A stretch of DNA of 64,000 nucleotides from JASHPR01 sp963844655 (GCA_963844655.1 CAWJPA010000004.1:124001-188000); one strand, 5' to 3'; numbered from the stretch's first letter, positions 50,792 to 60,368 are shown. Notes: generated from the sequence alone by a model not told the origin. Program-made: numbers and translations.

Positions 50792-52245
50792 TTCAGCCGC
50801 GCCGCGTCCGCGTACAGCACGGATGGCTGCACCGCGCCGATCAGGACATGCCCGTTGTTAGTGATCAGCACCGAGAACAGCGTGGTGCGGAGCAGATGGC
50901 CGCTCCCCCACGATCCGCTCACCGGCGCGGCTGCGCCCTGCAGCACGCCGAGCATCCCGCCCGCGCCGCCGGCGGGCAGCACCGCGACCGCGGTCCAGCC
51001 CCGGCCCATGACCCGAGACGGGCCCGCGGCGAACGGCACCATCGGCGGCGCTCCGGCCGACGCCTGGATCCGCTCCGAGGATGCCGAGCCCGACATGGGG
51101 GCGAACCCGGTCCAGCCGCCCTGGGGCGGCGTCCCCTCGGTGACGCCGGTCGGCCGCTCCGGCAGGCCCCGGATCGCCCGGGCGCAGAGGATCGTGACCT
51201 TCGGTGGCAGGCCGGCCTTGGTCCCGGCGGGGACCCGGGCCTGGGCATGCACGGTCACGCCCTGCTTGGTGCGGATGATCACAACCTTCGGGGCGTTCTT
51301 GCCGTTGAGCACCACAGCCTTCTGGCCCTTGGGGCCCTGGCAGACGATCGTGGCCCCGCGCGGCAGGCTGGCCTGTACACCGACGCCGAGCGGGCCGGGC
51401 AGCCCGAACGGGCCGAACAGGCCGGGCAGCAGCGGCCCGTTGGCCTTGACCGTCCTGACCTTCGCGCCCGGTGGCGGGGTGAAGGCGAAGTTGGACGCGG
51501 CGGGCATGCCGAACGAGATCGAGGTGAAGCCCAGCTGGAACGCGGGGCTGCTGGCGCCGCGGGCGAACACCTGCACCTGCAGCGGCATCGAGTTGCTCGC
51601 GTCGACCGCGATCGTAATCTGGCCGATCAGCGAGCTGCTGTCCTTGGGCGCCAGCGAGAGCTGGTAGGCGGACTGCCCGGCCACCGTCACGTTCTGCTGC
51701 AGCTTGACCGTGGTGGTCTTGCCGACCGCGGCCAGTATCTGCTTGGCCAGCTGCTGTGGCGTCGGGACGTTCGGGGTCTTCGCGGGCAGCTGAGGCGCGT
51801 TGGCCGCGGCTGCGGGCAGCACGTAGTGGGTGGCCTGGCTGGTCTTGCTGTTCCAGAGCCACACATCGCGCCCGAGGCGCCGCACGTCGGTCTCGCCCAG
51901 GGCCACCGGCATCGCGACCCGGACCCGGGTTGGCCCGCCGTACCAGACGTTGAACGTATGCGTGCCGCTCAGCAGCGACATCGCGGACAGGGGACTGTCC
52001 GAACCGGGCAGGCTGGGCAGCCCGAGGTTGGCGATCTCCTGGACCGTTGCCGTCATCGGGGGCGGCGGGGCCGCCGGGCCGTCGACCGCCGCGAGGAGCT
52101 GGGCGGTGCTGCGGGCCGGCAGTAAGGGAGCTGATGACTGCGCGCCTGCGAGGGCAGATCCGGCGATGGCCAGCCCGACGGCAGCCACCGCACCAACCGG
52201 AGCCAGCCAGCGCACTCGGCGCGAGAGTCTTGTAGGGGGATTCAC
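50788..52245 (-). CDS. Secreted LolA-like / DUF2092-type protein
   Basis: A 485-aa protein with a signal or anchor helix (LAPVGAVAAVGLAIAGSAL). The first half has the LolA-like pattern (TATVQEIANLGLPSL, VRVAMPVALGETDVRR, DVWLWNSKTSQATHYVLP, and FGFTS-like strands). The second half is a separate region ending HVLIGAVQPSVLYADAA. No lipobox is visible. I chose the GTG at 52245 because AGGAGG sits 5 nt upstream. In operon with an ABC exporter, it may receive or sense an exported lipid or peptide. Confidence 0.8.
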   Translation of the reverse strand: MNPPTRLSRRVRWLAPVGAVAAVGLAIAGSALAGAQSSAPLLPARSTAQLLAAVDGPAAPPPPMTATVQEIANLGLPSLPGSDSPLSAMSLLSGTHTFNVWYGGPTRVRVAMPVALGETDVRRLGRDVWLWNSKTSQATHYVLPAAAANAPQLPAKTPNVPTPQQLAKQILAAVGKTTTVKLQQNVTVAGQSAYQLSLAPKDSSSLIGQITIAVDASNSMPLQVQVFARGASSPAFQLGFTSISFGMPAASNFAFTPPPGAKVRTVKANGPLLPGLFGPFGLPGPLGVGVQASLPRGATIVCQGPKGQKAVVLNGKNAPKVVIIRTKQGVTVHAQARVPAGTKAGLPPKVTILCARAIRGLPERPTGVTEGTPPQGGWTGFAPMSGSASSERIQASAGAPPMVPFAAGPSRVMGRGWTAVAVLPAGGAGGMLGVLQGAAAPVSGSWGSGHLLRTTLFSVLITNNGHVLIGAVQPSVLYADAARLK

Positions 52246-52381
52246 GGTCACCTCCTGCGGATGCCTGGATTACCGGGACCCGCGACCCGTTGGATTCGAG
52301 CATACGGCTCTTACTTACCTAGAGCTGCAACGGACGTTAAAGGTTGTGCGAGTCCTTGACTTAGAGGTGAACCGGCTTGGG

Positions 52382-53959
52382 TCAGGGATGAACCGGCGGC
52401 CAGAGGTTGTGCTGAGCCGCGATCGGGTCGCCCGGCCACTCGCGCATGGCGTCGAGGTTGTCGTGGGCCGGGTACCTGGCCGCGGCGGGCCCGTCGGCGA
52501 AGGCCCGCAGCACGTTGGCCGTCACCCGGCGGGTGAACCGCCCGCAGGCCCGGCTGATGCCCCAGCCGTAGAGCGGCGGGCCGAACGACTCGACCCACCG
52601 CATCGTGCCCGTGCTGAACACCCCGGCGCCGCCGCGGTGCGTGTAGTAGGCCGAGTCCGCGTAGCTGTTGACGCCGTTGCAGGTCAGTGGCGAGTGCGCG
52701 AGAACCTGGATCGGCCGCGGCACCGGGCGGGCGGGATTGACCCGGTCGTACTCGATGCCGACGAGTGCGGGGAACCTGGTGCCCCGGTGCGCGCCGGTCC
52801 CGGCGAACATCCAGGCGTGCGGGGCGGTCACCACGTAGTCCGCGACGGTCGGGTAGCTCTCGTACAGGGTGCCAGTCACCGACGACTCGGGGTCCGCCGC
52901 GGGCGGCTCCCGCCAGTCGTTGGTCACCAGGGAGTTGTCCTTGCCGTACATCGGGTCCTGCTGGTAGCTGGTCTTGTAGCAGACCACCAGGCGGTTGGCG
53001 CCGAGTTTGGTCGGCTCCAGCCTGGTCCGCCGGAACATCGCGTTGGCACCGAGGAAGGCCAGGTTGACCCCGGCGTCCCTGGCCGCGGTGACGTGGGCGC
53101 GTTCCGGCGGGGACCAGTACTCGTCGTGCCCCAGCGAGATCAGCGCGCTCGCCCCGTCCAGGGCGTGGGGGTCGGCGGCGATGTCCATGCTGGTCAGGTA
53201 CGCGAGCGGCAGCCCCATCCGCTCGGCCAGGTTGATCAGCTTCCGCTCGTAGACCATGAACAGGTAGGCACCCTCCTGGTCGTACGGCCGGTCCAGGCTG
53301 ACCGCCAGCGAGCGGTCCCCGTACCCGCCTGGTCCCAGGTACAGGTCGTAACCGCCCCAGGTGTTGTAGGCCTGCCAGGTCGCGACCCCGTTCTTGAGCA
53401 CGACCTGGCCCTTGGTCGCGGCGGAGCGCACGGTCAGCGGCACGTAGCGCTGGGCGCCCGAGTGCGCGTCCAGCCGCAGCAGGTAGGAGCCGGCCGGCCA
53501 CCCGGCGGTCGGCACGGTCAGCGAAGGACCCCAGTCCGTGTGCACGGTCCTGGTCGCGGCGTCCACGGCCGCCGCCCGCTGCCGGTGCCCGCGCACCGGG
53601 CCCGACTGCCAGACCAGGCGGGCCAGATCCCCGCCGTACCAGCCCATGCGGAAGGCCTTGACCGTGAACTCACGCGAGGTGGTGGACACGTAGAGCTGAA
53701 CCGGCTGGCCGGGCAGCACGCTGGCCTGGCCCGTGTACCCCATGATGGCGTCGGGGGCGCCGCGCTTGCTGAGCCACCAGTGCGGGTCGCCCGGCAGGGA
53801 GTTCTCCGGCACGTGCCGGCGGTGCGCGGCGACCCGGGCCGCGTCCGGGGCCCGGGACCCGCTGAGCCCGACCGCGGCCACCACGGCACCGGGCACGGCC
53901 GCCGCAGCGGCCGCGCGGCCGAGGAACGACCTCCTCGACAGGGCACGGCGCCAGCTCAT
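52382..53959 (-). CDS. Tat-exported protein with N,N-dimethylformamidase-like domain
   Basis: A 525-aa protein with a twin-arginine signal (ALSRRSFLGRAAAAAAV). The body matches the DMFase beta-subunit-like C-terminal family: SVLPGQPVQLYVST, FRMGWYGG, NTWGGYDLY, LISLGHDEYWS and a late TGTMRWVESFG. Actinobacteria have many such proteins and amide hydrolysis is unproven for them. I chose the ATG at 53959 because it directly precedes the Tat motif. Confidence 0.85.
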   Translation of the reverse strand: MSWRRALSRRSFLGRAAAAAAVPGAVVAAVGLSGSRAPDAARVAAHRRHVPENSLPGDPHWWLSKRGAPDAIMGYTGQASVLPGQPVQLYVSTTSREFTVKAFRMGWYGGDLARLVWQSGPVRGHRQRAAAVDAATRTVHTDWGPSLTVPTAGWPAGSYLLRLDAHSGAQRYVPLTVRSAATKGQVVLKNGVATWQAYNTWGGYDLYLGPGGYGDRSLAVSLDRPYDQEGAYLFMVYERKLINLAERMGLPLAYLTSMDIAADPHALDGASALISLGHDEYWSPPERAHVTAARDAGVNLAFLGANAMFRRTRLEPTKLGANRLVVCYKTSYQQDPMYGKDNSLVTNDWREPPAADPESSVTGTLYESYPTVADYVVTAPHAWMFAGTGAHRGTRFPALVGIEYDRVNPARPVPRPIQVLAHSPLTCNGVNSYADSAYYTHRGGAGVFSTGTMRWVESFGPPLYGWGISRACGRFTRRVTANVLRAFADGPAAARYPAHDNLDAMREWPGDPIAAQHNLWPPVHP

Positions 53960-54152
53960 AAGGGTTACATCACCCAGTCGTCGCCATTGGCTGGTCAACA
54001 GACCGGAAAGATTCGATCAGCTGCGTGCTGACCGCAATGGGTCTGACCTGGTCAAATGGTGTGAGGGGGGACGGCGGGGCCCGGGCGGCGCAGGCCAGGG
54101 GATGACGGTTGGGGCGGTCGCGGGGCGGAGGGAACCGTCTCTGAGTGAACGT

Positions 54153-55118
54153 CTACCAGCGGCCGAACGGCAGCAGCACGCTCACGGCGACCGCGGCGAA
54201 CAGCAGGGTCAGGTACGCGATCGACTGGTGGAACAGCCGCATCGGGGCCGGGGCGTCGCCGTGGCCGACCCGGGACCGCAGCCGGTGCGCCTCGGCCAGG
54301 AACCAGGCGCCGAGCCCGGCCGCGCAGCAGCCGTACACCCAGCCCGCGTACGGCACCAGCGCCAGCGTGGCCGCGACCATCGCATAGGAATAGAGCACGA
54401 TCTTCCGCACCACGACCGCGGGCGGGGCCACCACCGGCAGCATGGGCACGCCCGCGGCCGCGTAGTCGTCGCGGAACTTCATGGCCAGGGCCCAGAAGTG
54501 CGGCGGCGTCCAGAAGAAGATGACCGCGAACAGGACCACCGCGGCGATGCTCACCCGGCCGGTGACCGCGGCCCAGCCGACGAGCGCGGGGAAGCATCCG
54601 GCCGCTCCCCCGATCACGATGTTGGACGCGGTCCGGCGCTTCAGGCCGATCGTGTAGATGAACACGTAGAACAGGATCGCCGCGTCGGCCAGCCCCGCGG
54701 CCAGCCAGTTCACCAGCAGGCCCAGCAGCACCGTGGACGCGGCCCCGAGCACGATGCCGAAGACCAGCGCCTCGCCCGGCCTGATCACGGCCTTCGCCGC
54801 GGAGGCGGCCAGCGGCCGCCGCGAGGTGCGGCGCATCACCGCGTCGATGTCCCGGTCGATGAAGCAGTTCAGCGTGTTCGCGCTGCCCGCGGCCAGCGCT
54901 CCCCCGGCCAGCGTCGCCGCGATCAGCCACACCGGCGGCACGCCGCGCTGGGCCAGCAGCATCGTCGGGAGCGTGGTGATCAGCAGCAGTTCGATGATCC
55001 GGGGCTTGGTCAGCGCGAACAGTGACTTGGCCACGAGGCGCGCCGTGCGCCGCTGACCAGCGGGCAGATGCACCTGCCCGGTCCCGTGCCCGGGCAGTGC
55101 GCCCGTGGCCTGTGTCAC
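54153..55118 (-). CDS. ctaB: Protoheme IX farnesyltransferase
   Basis: A 321-aa membrane enzyme making heme O from heme B. The two prenyl-diphosphate-binding regions are seen: NTLNCFIDRDIDAVMRRTSRR and YTIGLKRRTASNIVIGGAAG (both trimmed here in length), with about eight helices. The GTG overlaps the stop of the small membrane protein gene (GAGTGACA). Its place beside the oxidase genes fits heme supply for the oxidase. Confidence 0.94.
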   Translation of the reverse strand: MTQATGALPGHGTGQVHLPAGQRRTARLVAKSLFALTKPRIIELLLITTLPTMLLAQRGVPPVWLIAATLAGGALAAGSANTLNCFIDRDIDAVMRRTSRRPLAASAAKAVIRPGEALVFGIVLGAASTVLLGLLVNWLAAGLADAAILFYVFIYTIGLKRRTASNIVIGGAAGCFPALVGWAAVTGRVSIAAVVLFAVIFFWTPPHFWALAMKFRDDYAAAGVPMLPVVAPPAVVVRKIVLYSYAMVAATLALVPYAGWVYGCCAAGLGAWFLAEAHRLRSRVGHGDAPAPMRLFHQSIAYLTLLFAAVAVSVLLPFGRW

Positions 55119-55576
55119 TCGCTGCCCTCCGTGCCCTGTGTGCCCTGCTCGTCGCCGGCGGTACCGCCTGGCCCCTGCGTCTCGCCAGATACGTTACCGG
55201 TGTCGCCCGGCCCGTCGTTCCCGGGCTGGGCCGCATGCCGTCCGCCGCCCGTCCCGGGCTCCCCGCGCTCGGCCGCGTCGGCGTGTTCCCGCTGCGCGCC
55301 CGCGGCCTCGGTGGCCGACTCCGTGGACCCGCCTCCCGAGGCGGTGGGCATCCCGGCCGCGACCGCGGCGCCGCGCGCCGCCCCCGGCTCGGGCACCGCG
55401 CTCGCGGACGAGGCGAGGGCCACCCGCTGGCTCGGGATCCTGCGGTGCGGCCTGCTGAACAGCAGATACAAGACCACGGCAATCACGGCGAACAGAATCA
55501 CAGGGAACGCGAACGTCAAGATGGCCCCGGCCGGCGCGTTGTCAGACACCGATGCCGCAAGAATCATTTCAGGCAC
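55115..55576 (-). CDS. Small membrane protein with disordered tail, oxidase cluster
   Basis: A 153-aa protein: one helix at about residues 17-40 (ILTFAFPVILFAVIAVVLYL), a basic stretch, then a long Gly/Glu/Thr-rich tail (GDTGNVSGETQGPGG). It overlaps ctaB by 4 bases and lies directly upstream of it, 78 bp after ctaE. It may be a small oxidase subunit, but no family is recognised. Confidence 0.65.
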   Translation of the reverse strand: MPEMILAASVSDNAPAGAILTFAFPVILFAVIAVVLYLLFSRPHRRIPSQRVALASSASAVPEPGAARGAAVAAGMPTASGGGSTESATEAAGAQREHADAAERGEPGTGGGRHAAQPGNDGPGDTGNVSGETQGPGGTAGDEQGTQGTEGSE

Positions 55577-55654
55577 GTGCGCCTCCTGCTGGATGCGAGT
55601 TCGCTGTCAATAGCCGACCAGTGCGACGCAAGCGGGCTCATCGGCTGCCTCGGG

Positions 55655-56323
55655 TCAGTGGACCAGGTAGAAGAGCACCCACGCGATGATCGCGACCACC
55701 GCCATGTAGTTCCAGACGACGGTGAACGCGCTCAGCGCGGCCTGGAACCGCTGCACGGCGAAGGCCTCCGCGTAGGTCGGCGCCTGCTCCACGAACGAGA
55801 TCTCCGGGATCGGCCGGGCCCGCATGATCAGGATTTCCAGCCAGACCATCATGCCGAACACGACGAACGTGAAGACCGGCCAGAATCCGGTGAAGACGCT
55901 GGCGTACCCGGAGAAGCCGGGGAGGAACGGCAGGTTGTCCAGCTGCCAGATCTCCAGCCCGATGGCGGCGAGGCCGAGCACCAGGGACACGACCGCCCCG
56001 CTCACCCAGGCGCCCTTGTGCCCGGCCTTGATCCGCTGCAGCACGCCGGTCTGCAGCAGGGCCGAGACCACGATCAGCACCACGACCGCCGTGCCCACCC
56101 CGATCTGCGGGTTCTTGAACCCCGCCGGGTGCCACAGGCCGTGGGAGTTCAGCGACCGCAGATAGAAGTACGCGAAGATGAACGCACCGAACCCGAACGA
56201 CAGGCCGCCCATGGCCAGGCGGGCACCGGTCCACGACGAGTTCAGCGCCGCCTCGTGGTAGAAACCCGCCTCCTCGGTCTCGCGGGTCAGGCCCGCTGGC
56301 GGCTGCGAAGCTGTCTCGGCCAT
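55655..56323 (-). CDS. ctaE: Cytochrome c oxidase subunit III
   Basis: A 222-aa heme-copper oxidase subunit III with five helices: EEAGFYHEAALNSSW, MGGLSFGFGAFIFAYFYLRS and late VVWNYMAVVAIIAWVLFY. The start follows the ctaD stop by 2 bp. It supports the subunit I core. Confidence 0.92.
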   Translation of the reverse strand: MAETASQPPAGLTRETEEAGFYHEAALNSSWTGARLAMGGLSFGFGAFIFAYFYLRSLNSHGLWHPAGFKNPQIGVGTAVVVLIVVSALLQTGVLQRIKAGHKGAWVSGAVVSLVLGLAAIGLEIWQLDNLPFLPGFSGYASVFTGFWPVFTFVVFGMMVWLEILIMRARPIPEISFVEQAPTYAEAFAVQRFQAALSAFTVVWNYMAVVAIIAWVLFYLVH

Positions 56324-56325
56324 GG

Positions 56326-58200
56326 CTATGCCTCCGCACCTGAGTAGGCGGCGCTGACCACTCCGGTCGGCGGGTCGAGATCGGCCACCGGCGGCGCGCC
56401 GGGCGTGCCGTATTCGTACGGGCCGGAGAGCACCACGGGAACGTGCGCGAAGTTACCCGGCGGCGGCGGCGAGGGGACCTGCCATTCCAGCCCACGGGAC
56501 TGCCAGGGGTTCCCCTCCTCCCGCACGCGGGCGATCACCGTCGACCAGACGAAGTTGATCACGAAGAGCAGGATCGAGCCGCCGAGGAAGAACGAGGAGA
56601 TCGACACCCAGTCGTTCAGCGTCTCCAGGTTCCTGGCGTACTCGAACACCCGCCGCGGCTGGCCCGCCATGCCGACCGCGAACAGCGGCAGGAAGGTGAA
56701 GTTGAAGAAGATGAACATGGTCCAGAAGTGCCACTTGCCGAGCGTCTGGTTCAGCTTGATCCCCATCATCTTCGGCAGCCAGTAGTAGCAGCCGGCCATG
56801 AACGCGAAGATCAGCCCGCCCATGATCGTGTAGTGGAAGTGCGCCATCACGAAGAAGGACCCGTGCGCGGTGGTGTTGACGGGCACGTCCGACAGGAACA
56901 CCCCGGAGATCCCGCCGATCAGGAAGTTGAAGTACATGCCGAGCGTGAACAGCATCGGCACGGTCAGCCTGATTTTCGCTTTCCACAGCGTACCCATCGC
57001 CACCAGGTAGATGAACCCGGTCGGGATCGAGATCAGCTCGGTGGTGAGCATGAACACCGGGCGCATGTCCGGGTTGATACCGGACACGAACAGGTGGTGC
57101 TGCCAGACGAAGAAGCTCAGCAGTGTCACGCCGATCAGCCCGGCCGCAGCGGTCTTGTAGCCGAACAGCGGCTTCCGGGTGAACACCGGCAGGATCTCAG
57201 ACACGATCCCGAAGCCGGGCAGGGCGAGGATGTAGACCTCGGGATGGCCGAAGAACCAGAACAGGTTCTGGTATAGGTAGCTGCTGCCGCCGAGCGAGTC
57301 GACGAAGAACGCGGTCTTCACCGTCCGGTCGGTGAGCATCATGTACATGCCGCCGACCAGCACCGGCGCGGCCAGCACCATCAGGAACGAGGTCGCGACC
57401 ATCGACCAGACGAACATGGGCAGCCGGCTCCAGCGCATGCCGGGAGCCCGGTAGCAGATGACCGTGACGATGATGTTGAACGCGGCCAGGATCATCGAGA
57501 TCCCCATCAGCCCGAACGCCATCGCGTACGAGTCCGCGCCGACCGTGGACTCGATCGACAGCGGGGCGTACCCGGTCCAGCCGAACGGGAAGCCGCCGAT
57601 CAGCAGGCTGGACAGCAGGATCAGGAAGGCCGCCGGGGTGATCCAGAATGACAGCGCCTCGATCCGGGGGAACGCCACCCGCTTGGACCCGATCATCAGC
57701 GGTACGAGGTAGTTGCCGAACGGCCCGAGGATGACCGATGACATCAGCATCATCATCATCGTGCCGTGTTCGCCGACGATCTCGACGTAGGCCTGGGAGC
57801 TGAAGATGTGATACGTCGGCGACAGCAGCTCGGTGCGGATCGCCATGGCGAACAGGCCGGCCGTGCAGAAGTAGATGATCATGCCGACCAGGTACTGGAT
57901 GCCGACCACCTTGTGGTCCAGGGTGAACCGGAAGTACCTGGCCAGCCCGGTATCGGCCGCGGTTTCCGGGTCCTCCACCGGGACCGGCCTGCCAGCCATC
58001 TGGCGCAGCAGGTCGTTGAACACGCCGAGCCCGGCCAGCCAGCCGACGACCAGGAACACGTAGCCGAACGTGATCGACATGTCGTTGGAGTCGTTCAGCG
58101 TGAGCGGGTCGAAGGTGTGGCCGATGGCGTTGCCGAGGAAGTGGCCGAAGACGTAGCCGATCACCGCTCCGACGAGCCCGGTGTGGATCCCGGGGCGCAT
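56326..58200 (-). CDS. ctaD: Cytochrome c oxidase subunit I, atypical proton channels
   Basis: A 624-aa heme-copper oxidase subunit I. Two extra helices (about 8-30 and 43-65) precede the usual start near residue 88. All metal ligands are present: His145 (EHGTMM), His319, His368-His369 (WQHHLF), His454 and His456 (AHFHY). Glu321 and the cross-linking Tyr323 in FGHPEVYIL are kept. The D-channel Asp of the usual APDMAFPR is missing (GSKRVAFPR, 171-179), the Asn pair after it is replaced (IEA), and the K-channel Lys of PTGxK is missing (PTGFI, 393-397). The ATG at 58200 follows a TTG and is a plausible start. Confidence 0.92.
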   Translation of the reverse strand: MRPGIHTGLVGAVIGYVFGHFLGNAIGHTFDPLTLNDSNDMSITFGYVFLVVGWLAGLGVFNDLLRQMAGRPVPVEDPETAADTGLARYFRFTLDHKVVGIQYLVGMIIYFCTAGLFAMAIRTELLSPTYHIFSSQAYVEIVGEHGTMMMMLMSSVILGPFGNYLVPLMIGSKRVAFPRIEALSFWITPAAFLILLSSLLIGGFPFGWTGYAPLSIESTVGADSYAMAFGLMGISMILAAFNIIVTVICYRAPGMRWSRLPMFVWSMVATSFLMVLAAPVLVGGMYMMLTDRTVKTAFFVDSLGGSSYLYQNLFWFFGHPEVYILALPGFGIVSEILPVFTRKPLFGYKTAAAGLIGVTLLSFFVWQHHLFVSGINPDMRPVFMLTTELISIPTGFIYLVAMGTLWKAKIRLTVPMLFTLGMYFNFLIGGISGVFLSDVPVNTTAHGSFFVMAHFHYTIMGGLIFAFMAGCYYWLPKMMGIKLNQTLGKWHFWTMFIFFNFTFLPLFAVGMAGQPRRVFEYARNLETLNDWVSISSFFLGGSILLFVINFVWSTVIARVREEGNPWQSRGLEWQVPSPPPPGNFAHVPVVLSGPYEYGTPGAPPVADLDPPTGVVSAAYSGAEA

Positions 58201-58336
58201 CAACCATGACCGCGACCGCCGCGCGTGGGCCGCCGGCCGCCGGGTCCCTGCCTCTTGTCAGGCTGTATCTCGATGGCCATCAGTCACCTCTTCATCGCAG
58301 CGTCAGTAGTGCTGACTGCAAGAGCCGGTGCGCCAC

Positions 58337-59278
58337 TCATGGGTTGACCGGTGAGTTGTCGGGATAGGACAGGCCGGCGCCGCCGCCGAGCCCGTTCTGG
58401 ACCATGATCTTGGCCATCTGCGGGGCCACCGTCGGGTCGTAGGTCGTGGCGTACGGCGGGAGAATCCTGGTCAGCGAGGCCAGCCTGACCTCGGTGGCTT
58501 TCGCCCAGACCTGGAAGGCGCCCGGCGTCACCGCCCGGCCGTAGTCGAACATCGCGCCGTGCCAGAGCCCGCAGAGCTCGGCGCAGCGGACCACGATCTC
58601 GCCGGTATTATTGATCTTGGTGAAGGCGATGTTGTCCACGCCCGGGTTGGCGTCGGCCTTGACCCCGAGCTGGTAGGCCCAGAAGCTGTGGATCACGTCC
58701 AGCGAGGTCACGTGGAACTCCACCCACTGGTTGACCGGCAGGATCAGGTCCGTGGTCTCGAACCCGCCGTACTGCGGGTACCGGTAGGTGAACTTCCACT
58801 GCTGGCCGATGACCTGCACCTGCAGCGGCGTCCCGCCCGGCTTCCAGATCGGGCTGGCCCCCTGGCCCGCGCCCGCGCCGTTCGACGTGACCAGCTCGAC
58901 CGTGCCGAACACGAACAGCGCCAGCACAATCACCGAGGTGACGGTGATCCAGGTGGCCTGGATCCGGGTGTTGCCGTGAATCGGCGGCCCGTCGAGGTCG
59001 TCGCCGTCCTTCTGCCGCCAGACGAGCAGCGCGTAGCCGAAGTAGATCAGTACCAGCAACATGACCGGGGCCGCCATCACGGACAGCACCGCGATGTCGA
59101 ACTGCTGGTTGGACGCGGACGAGGACATCGTGCCCGGCGGCATGTGCGGGCGCCATACGAACCAGATGAGCACGTCCGCAACCACGGAGAGGATCAGCCA
59201 CGGGATGAAGATGCGCAGGGCGTGGTTGCGGTTCTCCGGCGCCTCGGCCTCCGGCCTCGGCGGTGCCTCGGCGGCCAT
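58337..59278 (-). CDS. ctaC: Cytochrome c oxidase subunit II
   Basis: A 313-aa subunit II. Three N-terminal helices (about 23-42, 64-87, 110-130; two is usual) precede the cupredoxin domain. The CuA ligands are complete: His197 (DVIHSFW), Cys232, Glu234, Cys236, His240 and Met243 (CAELCGLWHGAM). There is no fused cytochrome c domain. The start shares one base with the upstream stop (TGATG). Confidence 0.92.
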   Translation of the reverse strand: MAAEAPPRPEAEAPENRNHALRIFIPWLILSVVADVLIWFVWRPHMPPGTMSSSASNQQFDIAVLSVMAAPVMLLVLIYFGYALLVWRQKDGDDLDGPPIHGNTRIQATWITVTSVIVLALFVFGTVELVTSNGAGAGQGASPIWKPGGTPLQVQVIGQQWKFTYRYPQYGGFETTDLILPVNQWVEFHVTSLDVIHSFWAYQLGVKADANPGVDNIAFTKINNTGEIVVRCAELCGLWHGAMFDYGRAVTPGAFQVWAKATEVRLASLTRILPPYATTYDPTVAPQMAKIMVQNGLGGGAGLSYPDNSPVNP

Positions 59279-59958
59279 CAGCTGACCACCGTCATGTTGC
59301 CGGTCATGTACCCGAGAGTCTGCATGGGACCACCAAATCCGGTAACGAAACCACCGCCACAGGGAACCCGGCACTGCCAGAAGTAGACGCCGTCCACATG
59401 CGGCGTGATGAAGCTGAACTGCATGACCTTGTGCGGGCCCGAGGTGCACGGCGAGGTGCTGCACAGGGCCGCGGTCACCGCCGGGGTGTCCATCGGCACG
59501 TTCAGGTTGATGCCGGGGATCGAGAACGTGTGCCCGACGTTGCAGCCCGACCACGAGTTCAGCTGCGTGACCGGCTTGCCGTCCACCAGCGCGATGCCGC
59601 CGATGGTGCCGGTGACCTTGCCCCAGAACGGGTTACGCAGCGGCGTGCAGCCGTCGTACCCGAGGATGGTCATATCTACCTTCGTCCCCGCGGGCACCTT
59701 GAACAGCGTCGTGTGCACCCAGGCGCCGCTCGGGCTCCTGATGAAGTAGGACACCCAGTCCGGCCGGTTGCTGACCGTGTTCTGCGCGTCCTCCTGCATC
59801 ATGATGTGGATCGTCTGCCCGGAGTTGGGCGTCACGCCGGCGGTGAAGTCCTCCGTCGGCGGCCCGGCGAGCAGGAAGTGGGCCACCATGAACCACACAC
59901 CCGCGACCACCGCGATGAACGCAACGATGAGGGTCGTAACCCGGGCCGGCAATGACAC
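59278..59958 (-). CDS. Membrane-anchored cupredoxin-like protein of the oxidase cluster
   Basis: A 226-aa protein with one N-terminal helix (VTTLIVAFIAVVAGVWFMVA) and an extracellular beta domain. Copper-like residues are His143 (VGHTFSIPG), Cys196 and Cys200 (WQCRVPCG) and Met212. The CxxxC loop resembles the CuA loop of subunit II, but the second CuA His is Phe204. Additional Cys at 104, 139, 166 and 171 may form disulfides. The GTG at 59958 has AGGTGG upstream; the frame is open to 60144. It is coupled to ctaC and may be an extra oxidase subunit or electron donor. Confidence 0.75.
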   Translation of the reverse strand: MSLPARVTTLIVAFIAVVAGVWFMVAHFLLAGPPTEDFTAGVTPNSGQTIHIMMQEDAQNTVSNRPDWVSYFIRSPSGAWVHTTLFKVPAGTKVDMTILGYDGCTPLRNPFWGKVTGTIGGIALVDGKPVTQLNSWSGCNVGHTFSIPGINLNVPMDTPAVTAALCSTSPCTSGPHKVMQFSFITPHVDGVYFWQCRVPCGGGFVTGFGGPMQTLGYMTGNMTVVS

Positions 59959-60368
59959 CAGCCACCACCTCGCTTCTGTAGGCGAGCATCGCGTGCCGAG
60001 CGCGGCCGTTTGCGCGTCCGGCACCGGAAGCTGTCTCGATGCCTGAAGCTTCCTGCCACCGCTGCGAAGGCGGCAAGGAACATTGCCCTGAATGACGAAA
60101 TTGTCATGATCAGCCGGTCCCCGGCAGAACACCGGTTGCCGCACGTAGTGTGCCTATTTGTGACTACCGGTGCATCTGAGATTGCAAGCAGTAATCACCC
60201 GTTTACGGGTAAGCGCGGCCGCCCCCAAGGGGTTCGTGCAATGGTTTGCGGACCAGCCAGGCTGGCTTGACCTGGCTACACATATGGAGTAAATCCTGTG
60301 CTAAGCGCCTTTGTTACGCGCCGAGGGGCGGGTCGGTCGCCACACCCCGCTGATGTGGCCAGTGCGAA
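59959..60368. promoter_or_regulatory. Divergent gap between oxidase genes and the two-component system
   Basis: A 410-bp region with divergent transcription. Visible elements are a perfect ACCCGT-TT-ACGGGT inverted repeat (60197-60210) and CCAGCC-A-GGCTGG (60253-60265). The part from 60150 to 60300 is AT-rich for this genome. TTGACC at 60267 is a possible -35 box for the response regulator, without a clear -10. Confidence 0.5.
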
